In this document: one piece after another, positions 31,281-43,517 of the stretch
Numbering within the stretch: position 1 is the first letter of the stretch
Layout: each line of letters begins with the position of its first letter
Assembly: GCA_028564925.1 (NCBI GenBank)
Contig: CM053028.1
Span: forward strand, 622,562,255 to 622,626,254
Reading direction: 5' to 3'
DNA from: Lithobates sylvaticus
Taxonomy: Eukaryota; Chordata; Amphibia; Anura; Ranidae
Length of the DNA: 64,000 nucleotides
Program-made: the position numbers and the translations under genes
Notes under the pieces: model-generated
What the model saw: the letters and a program-made list of their open reading frames with translations, nothing else
Told to the model about the DNA's origin: nothing
The model's database searches: none

Positions 31281-32108
31281 TTTTTTATTGTCACTCTGAT
31301 GTACCAATAAACAACACTTCAAGTATTACAGTGTTGCCGGCTCTTCTTACTACTGAAACAAAACATGTAACCAGGTCCGGAAGGCGGAAAAACCCATACA
31401 CACAGAGACCACCAGTGGAAAAGACAACATGAGGGAGGGAGCAAAAAAATGCACTCAGGAAAAATTCCCATGAAGGCTGACTGTGTGTGTGTGGCCCCCA
31501 GGGGATTCAGAAGAGCAAAAGGATGTGGTAGGACCGCTGATAGCTGAATCAAAACTAGCAATTGTAATGGATGGCGGTGAAGGATCTCAGGCCATAGTGC
31601 AGAGCATGATGCTGCAAAAGATGACACCTCAAAATAATGCACAGGGAATGAATGGAAAAGATGGCAGCTATCACATAGGGAAATCCCATGAGGTGAACAG
31701 ATGAGTTCCTGTAGTTGTTGACATCAAGTGAATGAGTCCCAGGAGGCTGTAAATATGCTCTGCATTGATACGGGAATGTGGTTGGTGATGAACATCATGC
31801 GACTTAAGCCAACTCTAACTTCATGGAAAACATACTATGGAGTGTCCCAGGTGGAAAGTATCTATCTATGTATGCTGCCTTTGCTAGTCTTCTGTGCCAC
31901 TAACAGATGTGGCAAGCTCATAATTGTACAAAATATATGGAGAAATACATATTACCTCAGGTCAGGACAGCACATACAGAGGCAGACAGGAGACACAGTC
32001 AGAATCTGAGGTAAGTCCTTTACCTGGCAGGACTGCAGAGAATATTGGGCCTGCATGCAGTCTGCAGTGGCAGAGAAATGAAATTGCACAGGTTGCCTCA
32101 CAAGGATG

Positions 32109-32802
32109 CAGGGCTGGTGCAAGGATTTTTGACACCCTAGGCGAAACCTAATTTTGCCGCCCCCCTTGACTCCACCCCTGCCCTGCCTTTTCCCTGCCCA
32201 TGTAAACCCCACCTTTTTAACGAAGCACCCATAAAATGCAGCCCACCAGCGCCCATCAATGCAACCTACCAGCGCCCATCAAATGCAGCCTACCAGCGCC
32301 CATCAATGCAGCCTACCAGTGCCCATCAATGCAGCCCACCAGCGCCCATCAAATGCAGCCTACCAGCGCCCATCAAATGCAGCCTCACCAGCGCACATCA
32401 ATGCAGCCTACCAGCGCCCATCAAGTGCAGCCTCACCAGTGCACATCAATGCAGCCTCACCAGCGCCCATCAAGTGCAGCCTCACCAGTGCACATCAATG
32501 CAGCCTCACCAGCGCCCATCACATTTAGCCTCACCAGGACCCATCAAATGCAGCCTACCAGTGCCCATCAATGAATGTTTGCTTGCTTCCATTCGTTCAG
32601 GAGTCGGGACACAGACACAGTCCTTCACCGCCACTGCGCCTCTGACACTATCTGTGAACAGAGGGGTGGCTGCCTGCTGATGCTGAGACTTAGTTGCTTG
32701 CTGTAGAGAGAAGAGAGTAGGAAAACCAGTGTCCGGCGCCCCCTAGGCAGCAATGGCGCCCTAGGCGGCTGCCTAGTTTGCCTAGTGGTAGCACCGGCCC
32801 TG
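32109..32802. mobile_element. hAT element with minisatellite, unit 2 copy, 694 bp
   Basis: Duplication CAAGGATG at 32101-32108 and 32803-32810. It is 120 bp shorter than the unit 1 copy, mainly because the 23-bp array is shorter. Confidence 0.93.
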
Positions 32803-34068
32803 CAAGGATGTGGTTGTGCCAAATGTTAAGCCCTATTAAGGCAGCTATAGCAAAAAGTATGCTGCAAATATCCATGCCACAAGCAACACCCATAATGATA
32901 GAGCATAAAGAGCTTGTTGATGAAGGATGGCGTAGACCTCATCAGAACACCAATTTACAGCAACAGGTTCTCCAAACTTTATCCATATAGGATGGCTGAT
33001 GCATGTTTATGCACTGCACTTCCAGGGGTGGATGCTGCCCTCTAGCATCTGGCACATCAAGTGTCTTTGCCTTTTTATAACTCGGTTGCCTTTAGAGAGC
33101 CTATGGATGGGGTATGGAACACATCTGGAAAGTGGCAAAAAGCATTGAGAAAGCATTAGAATGCATCATAAACATCCATGCAGAAACACATCTGGAATGC
33201 AGAAATTGTGGTGATCTGGCCATCAGGCTTGCAAAGAATCTATACAGTGACAGGTTTTGCCTGTCAACCAGCAATAGCGTTAACTTCCATATGTAAACTG
33301 TTTGGAAATGGCATTAAATTCAGAACTGAAAACTGCAAGATTTGGCACAATTTCTTGAAGAGTTGAACCTGGCAGCTGAGTTTTGGTGGATGTTTTGATA
33401 GACCCAGTAAAAGCGCTGGCGCACTCAGTCACTGCCATTAGAGCATTGTGATTACTCCAATGGAGGTCCGGTGGAACTTCTACACAAGCCTTCAACATCG
33501 CCCATAATTTTGTTTGGCCAAATGCTGAACAACGCAGTTAAGCGAATGACAGAAGTCAAAGTCTGGACTGTGGCCACAGACTAGTAAGTGGAGGCTTTCA
33601 TCACTCACTCAAGCTTATTGAACTTCAGAAGGGTGCAGGAGGCCAAATCTTATAGGACAGGCTGCAGATTTAACAGATGACAGTTGAGGTGCCTCAAAGT
33701 AACTTTTTACATGAAATCAAGTCCAGAGAAAATTGCTAAGATGGCTGGAAAATCTTTTGAAGATGCGCCCAATCAGGCTCTTCCAGTTGGGGCCAGGGGG
33801 CCTGAGTGAAATTGATGATTGTAGCCTCCTTCTGGAGGGTTGGGACGACAATCATCGAAGACCAGTGGGTCCAGAAGAAAGTTATGTGGGAGTACAATGG
33901 AGAATTCCAAAGTTGACCACTGAATTCATTTCATTTATGACCAACAGATCTCAGAAGAGAAACTGTTTGAAAAGATTAGATATAAGAATTTATACTGCTA
34001 CAAGGCCATCATGCCAGTGATGCCGAAAACATAGAGTCACAGGGATAGTTCAGCAGAAGGACCAGTTT

Positions 34069-34260
34069 TGCCTCGTACACACGTACGGACTTTTGCCGGC
34101 GGACCTAAGTCCAGCGACAATCCGCTGGACTTTGCCGCTAGGTACGCTGGACTAAAAAGCGAACGGACTTGACCACACACGATCACGCAAAAAGTCCGGC
34201 GGTTCACGCGATGACGTACGCACGTACGACGGGACTAGAAAAAGGAAGCTCGAGATCCCA
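34069..34260. promoter_or_regulatory. Left subterminal repeats of the Harbinger
   Basis: GTCCAGCG (about 34111) and CCGCTGGAC (about 34123) form an inverted pair; related GTACGCTGGACT and GTCCGGCGG follow. Such repeats are likely binding sites for the element's transposase or Myb-like protein (inference). Confidence 0.6.
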
Positions 34261-34554
34261 AACGACACCCTTTGGGCCCCGTCAGCTAATCTCGTGTGTA
34301 TCGCGTGTTAGTTGACGTTTGGTTAGAGACGATTCGCGCTTCTCAGACTTCTGCTTAATTCGTTCGCTTCTGCCGTTCAGTTTGTGCTTGTGAGGTTTGT
34401 ATCTGGCTTTCAGTGCGTGTGGATCAGTTCCTACCTGTTCTCAGGCCGTTCTGGTCCGCTCGTTCCTGTTTTTCAGGTCGTTCTTCATAGGCCTTGCTGT
34501 TCTTCAGTGCGTTCTGTTAAGTTGTTTGTTTGATCAGCCGACCGTTTTGAAGCC

Positions 34555-37500
34555 ATGGAGTGTGGACGTACTCGGGAACGAGTTCGTGCTGTGCAGGGGC
34601 TCGGTGTTGCGGTTAACACCTTGGCACGAGCCCGGTCCATGAACAGGGTGAGGAGGAGTTCATGGACCAAGAATTGGTTGCGCCAGCGTGACCAATTCTC
34701 GCATATGCCTTTGCTCCGTGAGATCCGTGAGAATAATCCTGATGATTTCAGGAATTATCTCCGGATGACGGACCCCATTTTTCACCGTCTGTTGGCTTCG
34801 CTGTCCCCTTATATTACCAGGCAGAATACCTGCATGCGGCAAGCCATCAGTGCGGAGCAGAGGCTAGTCGCCACGTTGCGTTACTTGGCGACGGGGAGAA
34901 GCTTGCAGGACCTCAAGTTCACGACAGGCATCTCCCCCCAGGCTCTGGGGCTCATTATTCCAGAGACCTGTTCTGCCATTATCCACGTCCTGCAGGAGGA
35001 ATACATTAAGGTAAGTCTTCTCTTTTAAAATTACCTATGTCTTGTATGTTTGTTAATGTAGTGCATCAATGTCATCATTAGCTAATTACCATGATAGGAC
35101 TATTCTATGAATGTCCCCTATTCCTTTTATTTTTGTATTTTTTTTTTTTGTCTAGTATTTTATGGTTGACTTATCTAAATAGTTTTAAGAATGTATTATT
35201 TAGTGGGTCACATGCATATTTGCTTGCACCAACCTCCCCAGCATGGAAGCTTGGCCCCCTAAACACCCCTAGCCTAGTCACTTTCTTTGGTTAAAAATGT
35301 ATATTACCAGCTCCATTGTACAGCTTTACTCACCCCCCCTTTCACCCCCCTTGACCCTCAATTTGAAATTGATTGCATGTGGTTTTGGTCAGCTTGTAAT
35401 TATCCCCACCCCCCCACCCCCCCTGATAATTAATATCATGTGGTTTTGGTCAGCATCTAATTATCCCCACCCCCCCCGATAATGAATATCATGTGGTTTT
35501 GGTCAGCTTCTAATTATCCCCACCCCCCCTGATAATGAATATCATGTGGTTTTGGTCAGCTTCTAATTATCCCCACCCCCCCTGATAATTAATATCATGT
35601 GGTTTTGGTCAGCTTGTAATTATCCCCACCCCCCCACCCCCCCTGATAATTAATATCATGTGGTTTTGGTCAGCTTGTAATTATCCCCACCCCCCCACCC
35701 CCCCTGATAATTAATATCATGTGGTTTTGGTCAGCATCTAATTATCCCCACCCCCCCGATAATGAATATCATGTGGTTTTGGTCAGCTTCTAATTATCCC
35801 CACCCCCCCTGATAATTAATATCATGTGGTTTTGGTCAGCTTCTAATTATCCCCACCCCCCCCCCCCTGATAATGAATATCATGTGGTTTTGGTCAGCTT
35901 CTAATTATCCCCACCCCCCCTGATAATTAATATCATGTGGTTTTGGTCAGCTTGTAATTATCCCCACCCCCCCACCCCCCCTGATAATTAATATCATGTG
36001 GTTTTGGTCAGCTTCTAATTATCCCCACCCCCCCTGATAATGAATATCATGTGGTTTTGGTCAGCTTCTAATTATCCCCACCCCCCTGATAATTAATATC
36101 ATGTGGTTTTGGTCAGCTTGTAATTATCCCCACCCCCCCACCCCCCCTGATAATTAATATCATGTGGTTTTGGTCAGCTTGTAATTATCCCCACCCCCCC
36201 TGATAATTAATATCATGTGGTTTTGGTCAGCTTGTAATTATCCCCACCCCCCCACCCCCCCTGATAATTAATATCATGTGGTTTTGGTCAGCTTGTAATT
36301 ATCCCCACCCCCCCCCCCCCCCCCCCTGATAATGAATATCATGTGGTTTTGGTCAGCTTCTAATTATCCCCACCCCCCCTGATAATTAATATCATGTGGT
36401 TTTGGTCAGCTTGTAATTATCCCCACCCCCCCACCCCCCCTGATAATGAATATCATGTGGTTTTGGTCAGCTTCTAATTATCCCCACCCCCCCCCCCCCT
36501 GATAATTAATATCATGTGGTTTTGGTCAGCTTGTAATTATCCCCACCCCCCCACCCCCCCTGATAATTAATATCATGTGGTTTTGGTCAGCTTCTAATTA
36601 TCCCCACCCCCCCCTGATAATGAATATCATGTGGTTTTGGTCAGCTTCTAATTATCCCCACCCCCCCTGATAATTAATATCATGTGGTTTTGGTCAGCTT
36701 GTAATTATCCCCACCCCCCCACCCCCCCTGATAATTAATATCATGTGGTTTTGGTCAGCTTGTAATTATCCCCACCCCCCCTGATAATTAATATCATGTG
36801 GTTTTGGTCAGCTTGTAATTATCCCCACCCCCCCCCACCCCCCCTGATAATTAATATCATGTGGTTTTGGTCAGCTTGTAATTATCCCCACCCCCCCACC
36901 CCCCCTGATAATGAATATCATGTGGTTTTGGTCAGCTTCTAATTATCCCCCCCCCCCCCCCTGATAATTAATATCATGTGGTTTTGGTCTGCTTGTAATT
37001 ATCCCCACCCCCCCACCCCCCCTGATAATGAATATCATGTGGTTTTGGTCAGCTTCTAATTATCCCCACCCCCCCTGATAATGAATATCATGTGGTTTTG
37101 GTCAGCTTCTAATTATCCCCACCCCCCCTGATAATTAATATCATGTGGTTTTGGTCAGCTTCTAATTATCCCCACCCCCCCACACACACCTTTAATTAAT
37201 TGCATGTGTATTGTGTGACCTTACAATTATTTACTCCCCACCCACATCCCCATTATTATCTTCTCTGGTCCATCAGAGGGGTCATCAATCAGAGATTTGT
37301 CCCTTTTATCCTTAATCTTTTGGCTTTATTTCAAGGATTTACAAAATAAATACATATGTTCTTCCAAATTGTTTGTTAATTTGTAGCATTTAGTTTGGTG
37401 TTTTGCCTGGTTTATAATTTAAATTGTATCTTTCTGTTTGACTTCACAGTGTCCCTCCACGCCACAGAATGGCAGACTGTGGCTTCCCAGTTTGCTGCCC

Positions 37501-38201
37501 GTTGGGACTTTCCCAACTGCGGAGGGGCGATTGACGGCAAACACGTGCGAATTGTGCCCCCACCCCATTCGGGGTCATACTATTGGAATTATAAGGGGTT
37601 CCATAGTATCGTGTTGATGGCGGTGGTGTCGGCACAATATGACTTTCTGTATGTGGATGTGGGGAAAAACGGCCGGATGTCGGACGGAGGAGTCTTCAAC
37701 CACACGGAGTTCGGTCATCGTCTCCAAACTGGTGGGCTGGAGCTGCCACCAGATGAAGATAATGTGGAGGGACTCCCCTTCGTCTTCATTGCCGACGAGG
37801 CGTTCGGTCTGGGTGACCATCTGATGAGGCCATTTCCCCAACGATCCCTCACCCCTGAGAGGAGGATTTTTAATTATCGGTTGGCCAGAGCAAGAAGGGT
37901 GGTGGAAAATGCCTTTGGTATTATGGCCAACCGTTTCAGATTGCTCCTTACATCCCTACATCTGGCAGAGTACAAACTCAATACTATTATTCTTGCATGC
38001 TGTGTCATGCACAATTATTTACGGAAACATTCAGGAACATACTCCTTACCAATTGGCCCTGAGGCCGGAGTGGAAGGCAACATGACAGGGCTGGATAACC
38101 GCCCTCTTGGTTCCGCACCACAATCAGCCCAGCAAGTGCGGGACCTTTATTTACAGTATTTTAATGGTAGGGGGGCCATTGAAATGGCAGCAGACCCTTA
38201 A
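34555..38201 (+). CDS. HARBI1-type Harbinger transposase, two coding exons
   Basis: Exon 1 (34555-35010, 152 codons) starts MECGRTRERVRAVQG and ends EEYIK before GTAAGT; it holds the helical DNA-binding region (RSLQDLKFTTGISPQALGL). Exon 2 begins after TTCACAG at 37450 and ends at the TAA 38199-38201. Catalytic-type motifs are AIDGKH (D at 37533), SDGGVF (D at 37683), IADEAFGL (D at 37794) and VVENAFG (E at 37905), as in DDE_Tnp_4. Exon 2 opens CPSTPQ in phase with exon 1, matching the family's CPSTPEEW, but EWQTVASQFAARWDF follows in another frame. So one base appears lost near 37467. A weak alternative acceptor at 37475 would restore the frame at the cost of eight residues. AATAAA lies at 38224-38229. 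The 2.4-kb intron carries a minisatellite. Confidence 0.9.
35378..37180. repeat. 52-61 bp minisatellite in the transposase intron, ~33 copies
   Basis: Each unit has 'atcatgtggttttggtcagc', then 'ttctaattatccccacccc' with a variable C tract, then 'ctgataattaat'. Longer units have a second C tract. C runs on this strand and G runs on the other could form i-motif or G-quadruplex structures. Confidence 0.96.
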
Positions 38202-38223
38202 ACCACCTTTTTCATTTACAAAG

Positions 38224-38229
38224 AATAAA
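38224..38229 (+). promoter_or_regulatory. AATAAA of the transposase gene
   Basis: Lies 22 bp after the stop codon of the transposase. Convincing by spacing. Confidence 0.7.
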
Positions 38230-38442
38230 TACAGTTATTTATGTTTGAAATATTGGTAGTTTCGTATTGTTTTGCTTTTCATTTGGCCTGTTTTATATGT
38301 TGTCCTAGTGCACATCTTAATAGTGGCAAACTTGTTTAGCGTTTAGTAAATAAGCCCCTTTGTCAATGAACCACAACATGTTTTTCTCAAACTGGTAGTA
38401 TTTAAAAAGAAGAAGCCACACATTTTTGAATTTGTGCAAACA

Positions 38443-38520
38443 TTATTTTTTTTATTATAGTGCACATCCAAAACTTTTTTTTTGTTTATTTTTTTGTTTT
38501 TTTTTTTTTTTGGTTTTTTT

Positions 38521-38567
<47 letters not shown>

Positions 38568-38645
38568 TTTTTTTTTTTTTTTTTTTATGTTATCTTTTTG
38601 ACATTTTTTTGTTGTTTTTCTCACAACATATTTTTTTTTTTTTTG
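38443..38645. repeat. Poly(T) tract region
   Basis: About 200 bp of nearly pure T between the convergent ends of the transposase and Myb-like genes. Its Phe- or Lys-rich translations are not genes. A minus-strand AATAAA near 38452 might end the Myb-like transcript. Confidence 0.9.
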
Positions 38646-38772
38646 GATTGATTTTTTAAAACAAACATAAAAACATGTTTAAAATGTTTAAAAAATTTTG
38701 GCTTGAAATTATTTACACAATGTAAAAGTCCAGAACTTACAAAGTTCAACAGGTAACCCATGAACAGAAGAA

Positions 38773-38990
38773 GCCAAATTTTTAATATGCACACTAATTT
38801 AACTGGAAAATGGGTAATGTCAACATGTGCTATGTTCCATCATGGGGAATCAATGGACGTGTTTTGTGTGTGAAACCCCTTCCCTCTCACCTACTAGCAT
38901 TAGGGGTTGCAAACACCAAATGCGTCCATTGAGATCCCCTGATGGCACATAGCACATGTTGACATACCGTGTGCATATTAAAAATTTGGC
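38773..38990. repeat. Imperfect hairpin repeat (~68-bp arms)
   Basis: 'gccaaatttttaatatgcac' (38773) returns as 'gtgcatattaaaaatttggc' (38971-38990), and 'tcaacatgtgctatg' returns as 'catagcacatgttga'. It may be a nested palindromic MITE or a conserved 3' structure of the Harbinger. Confidence 0.8.
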
Positions 38991-39066
38991 CTCTAAAATT
39001 AGTTAAACAGCGCATCAAAAGGGGAATGAAGGACATGATTGATGTTAAGAAATGTAAAAGGGGTCT

Positions 39067-41278
39067 TTAGATTCTCCCCAAAACATCAATCATGTCCTTC
39101 ATTCCCTGCTGCATGGTGGCCATCTCCTTCTGCATATTTTCCAGCTGCAGATTCCAGGCCATGATCTGGCCAATAAGCCTGTGGGCACTGTCAGTGGAAA
39201 ATGGCTCCGCAGCTTGTCGTTCCACAAACAGATCAGCATCACCTAAAAGTTGGGTAGATAAAACACAAGAAAAAAAGTGTCAAAAACATGCAGACCTTAA
39301 TTTATTAGCTCAATCTGTGTTCTGAGACACTCACTTGGTGGGGTGCAGATTTCATCCACTTCAACCACCTGTTCCGCCACATCCACGCGCGGGCTTGGGC
39401 TAACTGCCCAATTAGTCTGGTGATGCCGGGAGGTCCTCGTAGGTTCGGACTGACGTCTGAGTCTTTTGCCCCCTATGGTAATGGAACACAAAAAGGTACA
39501 CTTTTAATCACACTGATATTTGAGTGCCAAAATAGGATTAGTAAACATTGTTTAAAAGTCTTGCCAATTATTAGCAGTTTGTTAGAAGATCCTACTTGAA
39601 GACAGAATTGAAATGTCTATCTAATGAAACTCCAATACTTAAACCGGCCTTCAACCCTAAATTTGAACTTCCGCTCATTGGATCCCTGCACCCCTGTGGT
39701 GTCTTATTTTGAACCTTTTAGGGGGATGGGTTGCAGATACCTGTGTAAGGCAGGTATTTGCACACACATCCGGCCCTAGACTCCCACAGAAGTATACGCC
39801 ACATCCCGTCCCACCGTGCTGTCTGCTGGGACACACAGGGGTCCCCGAGCTCGCGCGGACCAGTCCTATTGCATTGCGCAACTGGCGCATGCCCAATAGT
39901 GACCCGGGAAGTGAAGCCGCAAACATTAATTTCATGATTGCAAGATCAGAGATTGTAGCTGCACCATCCAAGGGACAGGTGAGTGTACTTCTTTGAAAAG
40001 TCACCACCTACAGTATTTAGAGATGATGAGCATTTTTAGGGAATTGTGAGCATGAGACCCTGCTTAACATATTTATCCCCCCCCCCCCAAAACAGCCTCT
40101 GGAGTCCCTGTGTAAGTTACCCCTAAAACCCTTACTACAGCAGTAATTGTATAGATAGTGACAATAATAAACAACCTTACAACTCCAACAACCCAAAGCC
40201 AGGTAAACTCAATAAACGTTATGAAGACAAACGGAACTTTCATCAAATCTGCGCAAGTTTCAGGTACGAATGGTAATAACATCTGCGCAAGTTGTAGGTA
40301 CGAATGGTAATTAAATCTGCGCAAGTTTCACGGACGAATGGTAATAACATCTGCGCAAGTTGTAGGTACGAATGGTAATAACATCTGCGCAAGTTGTAGG
40401 TACGAATGGTAATAACATCTGCGCAAGTTTAACGGACGAATGGTAATTAAATCTGCGCAAGTTTCACGGACGAATGGTAATAACATCTGCGCAAGTTTAA
40501 CGGACGAATGGTAATTAAATCTGCGCAAGTTTCACGGACGAATGGTAATAACATCTGCGCAAGTTGTAGGTACGAATGGTAATAACATCTGCGCAAGTTG
40601 TAGGTACGAATGGTAATAACATCTGCGCAAGTTTAACGGACGAATGGTAATTAAATCTGCGCAAGTTTCACGGACGAATGGTAATAACATCTGCGCAAGT
40701 TTAACGGACGAATGGTAATTAAATCTGCGCAAGTTTCACGGACGAATGGTAATAACATCTGCGCAAGTTGTAGGTACGAATGGTAATAACATCTGCGCAA
40801 GTTGTAGGTACGAATGGTAATAACATCTGCGCAAGTTTAACGGACGAATGGTAATTAAATCTGCGCAAGTTTAACGGACGAATGGTAATTACATCTGCGC
40901 AAGATTAGACATATCAAGTATAACCATAGTAGCGCACGTGCTTGACTTACTTTTTTTGATGGCTTTTCGAATTCTCCTGTACTGATCGTGCTCCCTGGAT
41001 TTGATGTCGGACCATCGTTTGCGCAGTTGATCCTTGCCCCTTCGTACGCCGAATTTCTGCTCCAGGGTGCTGACGATTGTAGTGAGAATCTTGTCCTTGC
41101 GCAAGTTGGGACGAGGGTACGGGCCATTTTCCCCGTCGTAATCTTCCCTTTGTAGGATGTCCACCATCTCCACCATCTCTTCAAAGGCCATATTGGTGGC
41201 CTTATATCTGCTGCTGGATGCAGATGTGTTGGCTTCTTGGCTTTCCTCCGCGCTACTGGCTGAGAATGTGTCCGCCAT
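39067..41278 (-). CDS. Harbinger Myb/SANT-like DNA-binding protein, three exons
   Basis: Exon 1 (41278-40951) starts MADTFSASSAEESQEAN and holds a trihelix/Myb-like domain: FEEMVEMVDILQREDY, then LTTIVSTLEQKFGVRRGK and LRKRWSDIKSREHDQYRR. It ends AIKK plus one base before GTAAGT. Exon 2 (39472-39335) follows CCATAG and reads GKRLRRQSEPTRT to DEICTPP plus one base before GTGAGT. Exon 3 (39242-39067) follows CTTTTAG and ends LENMQKEMATMQQGMKD, IDVLGRI and stop, a heptad-rich C-terminus. All phases agree and no break is seen. Two further in-frame ATGs (41287, 41284) lie just upstream. In known Harbingers the Myb-like partner aids nuclear import and end binding of the transposase (family knowledge). 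Confidence 0.88.
40245..40906. repeat. ~33-bp minisatellite in the Myb-like intron, ~20 copies
   Basis: Units of 'acatctgcgcaagtt' plus 'gtaggtacgaatggtaata' alternate with a variant having 'taacggacgaatggtaatta'. A ~204-bp higher-order period is visible (40328-40528 and 40532-40732 are identical blocks). Confidence 0.95.
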
Positions 41279-41463
41279 ATTCATCAATTAATTCACCAAC
41301 AATGCAACGAGGGGAAGCGGGGCGGGGAATACTCGTCATGAGGAACGTCATGGGCGGGCGACGCGGAGGACGCAGGCGGACTTCGACGCGTGCGCAGTGT
41401 ATATAAGGCTGTTTGAGGGGCCCACGTGTTCCCGAACGGAAGTAGCGAGCGCTCTGTACGAAG
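41279..41463 (+). promoter_or_regulatory. Divergent promoter and non-coding exon 1 of the MADF-like gene
   Basis: TATATAAG at 41400-41407 lies ~120 bp upstream of the Myb-like start on the opposite strand. The region is CpG-rich. A 5' UTR exon would start near 41430 and ends at the donor AAG/GTAAGT (41463/41464). The shared spacer implies coordinated expression (inference). Confidence 0.6.
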
Positions 41464-41529
41464 GTAAGTGTTTTCTAGGATGCATTACTGTGTTTTTTTT
41501 TTTTGTTTTGGGCCAGCATTTTTTAAGGA

Positions 41530-41985
41530 TATGTGTGTGTTGCTGGCTGTGTGTAGGGGTTGCTGGCTGTGTGTAGGGGTTGCTGGCTGTGTGTAGGGGT
41601 TGCTGCCTGTGTGTAGGGGTTGCTGGCTGTGTGTAGGGGTTGCTGCCTGTGTGTAGGGGTTGCTGGCTGTGTGTAGGGGGTTGCTGCCTGTGTGTAGGGT
41701 TGCTGCCTGTGTGTAGGGGTTGCTGGCTGTGTGTAGGGGTTGCTGCCTGTGTGTAGGGGTTGCTGCCTGTGTGTAGGGGTTGCTGGCTGTGTGTAGGGGT
41801 TGCTGGCTGTGTGTAGGGGTTGCTGCCTGTGTGTAGGGGTTGCTGCCTGTGTGGATGTGTTGCTGCCTGTGTGTAGGGGTTGCTGCCTGTGTGGATGTGT
41901 TGCTGGCTGTGTGTAGGGGTTGCTGCCTGTGTGTAGGGGTTGCTGGCTGTGTGTAGGGGTTGCTGCCTGTGTGTGGGTGTGTTGT
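41530..41985. repeat. 20-bp minisatellite, ~23 copies
   Basis: The unit is 'ttgctg.ctgtgtgtagggg' with g/c at one position, in the 5' UTR intron of the MADF-like gene. Confidence 0.95.
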
Positions 41986-42079
41986 GTAATGTTTGTTAAG
42001 AAAAACTGGTTGTGCGTTTTTAGTAACATTTGTGTTTTTGGTCTTTTGTATTGCCATTACTAACAAAACAGAAACAAAC

Positions 42080-43517
42080 ATGTCATCACCCCAGTTGAAT
42101 CCATTCAAGGACCAGCAGTTCATGTCCGAATTCATTGCCCTGTACAGAAAAAATACCAACCTGTGGCAGCTCAAGAACCCTTTATATGGCAATAGGGATG
42201 TCCGGAAGGCAACACTGGGCCACTTGTGGCTTTTGTGAAGACTAAAGTCCCCAACGCAAACACCAAGTTTGTGGAAGCCAGAATTGCAAGTTTAAGGCAC
42301 ATGTACAAGCGGAGCGCAAGAAGATTGAGGAATCAGTCAGATCAGGAGCAGCAGCAGAGAATGTTTATGTACCCAAGCTGTGGTACTACAACCAACTGAC
42401 TTTTATAGGTGACCAGATGGAACCCAGGCAATCACTGTCGACTCTTCCCTCCACCCTTCCCTCCACTCTTCCCTCCACTCTTCCCTCCACCCCAGCTGAG
42501 GCTTCCACGGAAGGAGAAGACCCCTCCACCTTGGAGCAGGCTGATGCGCCCAGCTGGAGCCAGGTATATATTTAGTAGCCTAAATTGTGATTGTGTGAAT
42601 ATTAATGCTGTAAACGTTAACATGTGAAACAATTAACACCCTGAACTCAGAATTGTGAAAAAAACGGACAAAAATTATGCACACTTCTAAAAAGTGTTGG
42701 TGCAACATATCGATACATATATAGTGTATACATACATCCAGTAGTGGCAAAAAAAGCGTTAGACAACATTGGTGATCTGGTTGGAAAATGCAGGGGTCCA
42801 AATGATAGCCTTTTGGATCTTTTGGAAAATTTAGATGCTCGTTCCTAAGTTTACAATTGGATGATTGAGGAGGCCAGAAACCACAAAACAGGTGTTTGAT
42901 TTTTGATTTTATTTGCACACAGGATGAGCTGACCCAGGATGATGCCGGGACAAGTGGTATGGAGGAGGAGGAGGACATGACCAACGAGAGCCAGGAGGTG
43001 GCTGGGCCCAGCACGAGCCAGAGTGACAGCCAGACCCAATTAAGAAGTCTACCTACACCCCTGCCCTTACCCCCAAGAAGGCCCAGGAGGATGACCATTG
43101 TTGAGGAGGAATCACTGCAACTGATTCGGAAGGCGAGTGCCATTCTGGACAAACCCACCCTTCCAGAAGAGGCCTATGCCAGCTACGTGTCCAGCAGGTT
43201 GCTGGAAATGGAGAGGGGCCAACGGCACCTGTGTGAGGGCCTAATTTCTGAGGCAATTAGGGTGGGTTTGAGGGGTGAATTACGCGAATCCACCCGCCTG
43301 ACCCATGAAGGCCCGACACCAACTTCTCCTCCTCCTCCTCCTCGTCTTCCTTCTTCTCCTCCTCCTCCTCCTCCTCCTCCTCGTCTTCCTTCTTCTCTCT
43401 CCTCCTCCTCCTCCTCCTCCTACTCCTCCTCCTACCACAAGTCAGCCTCCAAGGAAGCGTGCAGGGAAGACTGCAGGGAAGAGTGCAGGGCAGCGTGGTG
43501 GGAAGAGTCGGAAGTGA
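42080..43517 (+). pseudogene. MADF/BESS-like protein gene of the Harbinger, frame-broken
   Basis: It follows acceptor AACAAAACAG (42071). The first frame starts MSSPQLNPFKDQQFMSEF and has MADF hallmarks (FIALYRKNTNLWQLKNP, LYGNRDVRKATLGH). The sequence continues in a second frame (LVAFVKTKVPNANTKFVEAR) after about 42215 and a third (AENVYVPKLWYYNQLT) after about 42310, so two small indels are likely. The exon ends GAGCCAG/GTATAT (42563). The next exon (from 42923) reads DELTQDDAGTSG and a BESS-like SLQLIRKASAILDKPTLPEE. A TCC-rich Pro/Ser stretch follows. The basic tail QPPRKRAGKTAGKSAGQ (to 43517) is in another frame again. AATAAA is at 43785-43790. MADF proteins accompany some PIF-like transposons (family knowledge). 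Confidence 0.8.
43320..43440. repeat. (TCC)n/(CTT)-rich coding microsatellite
   Basis: Lies in the MADF-like C-terminal region; length changes here shift the reading frame. Confidence 0.9.

Noticed and set aside
35378-37180. CRISPR-like array (regular repeats with variable inserts)
   Set aside because: The variable parts are only C-tract lengths; it lies in an intron of a eukaryotic transposon.
38343-38651. Lys- or Phe-rich open frames
   Set aside because: Poly(T) tract artefacts.
41485-42192. 235-codon Thr/His/Gln repeat frame on the minus strand
   Set aside because: Reads through the 20-bp minisatellite in the intron of the MADF-like gene.
43305-43517. Signal-peptide-like Leu-rich 70-codon frame
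   Set aside because: Leu and Pro runs come from a TCC/CTC repeat; only the basic tail seems to belong to the MADF-like protein.
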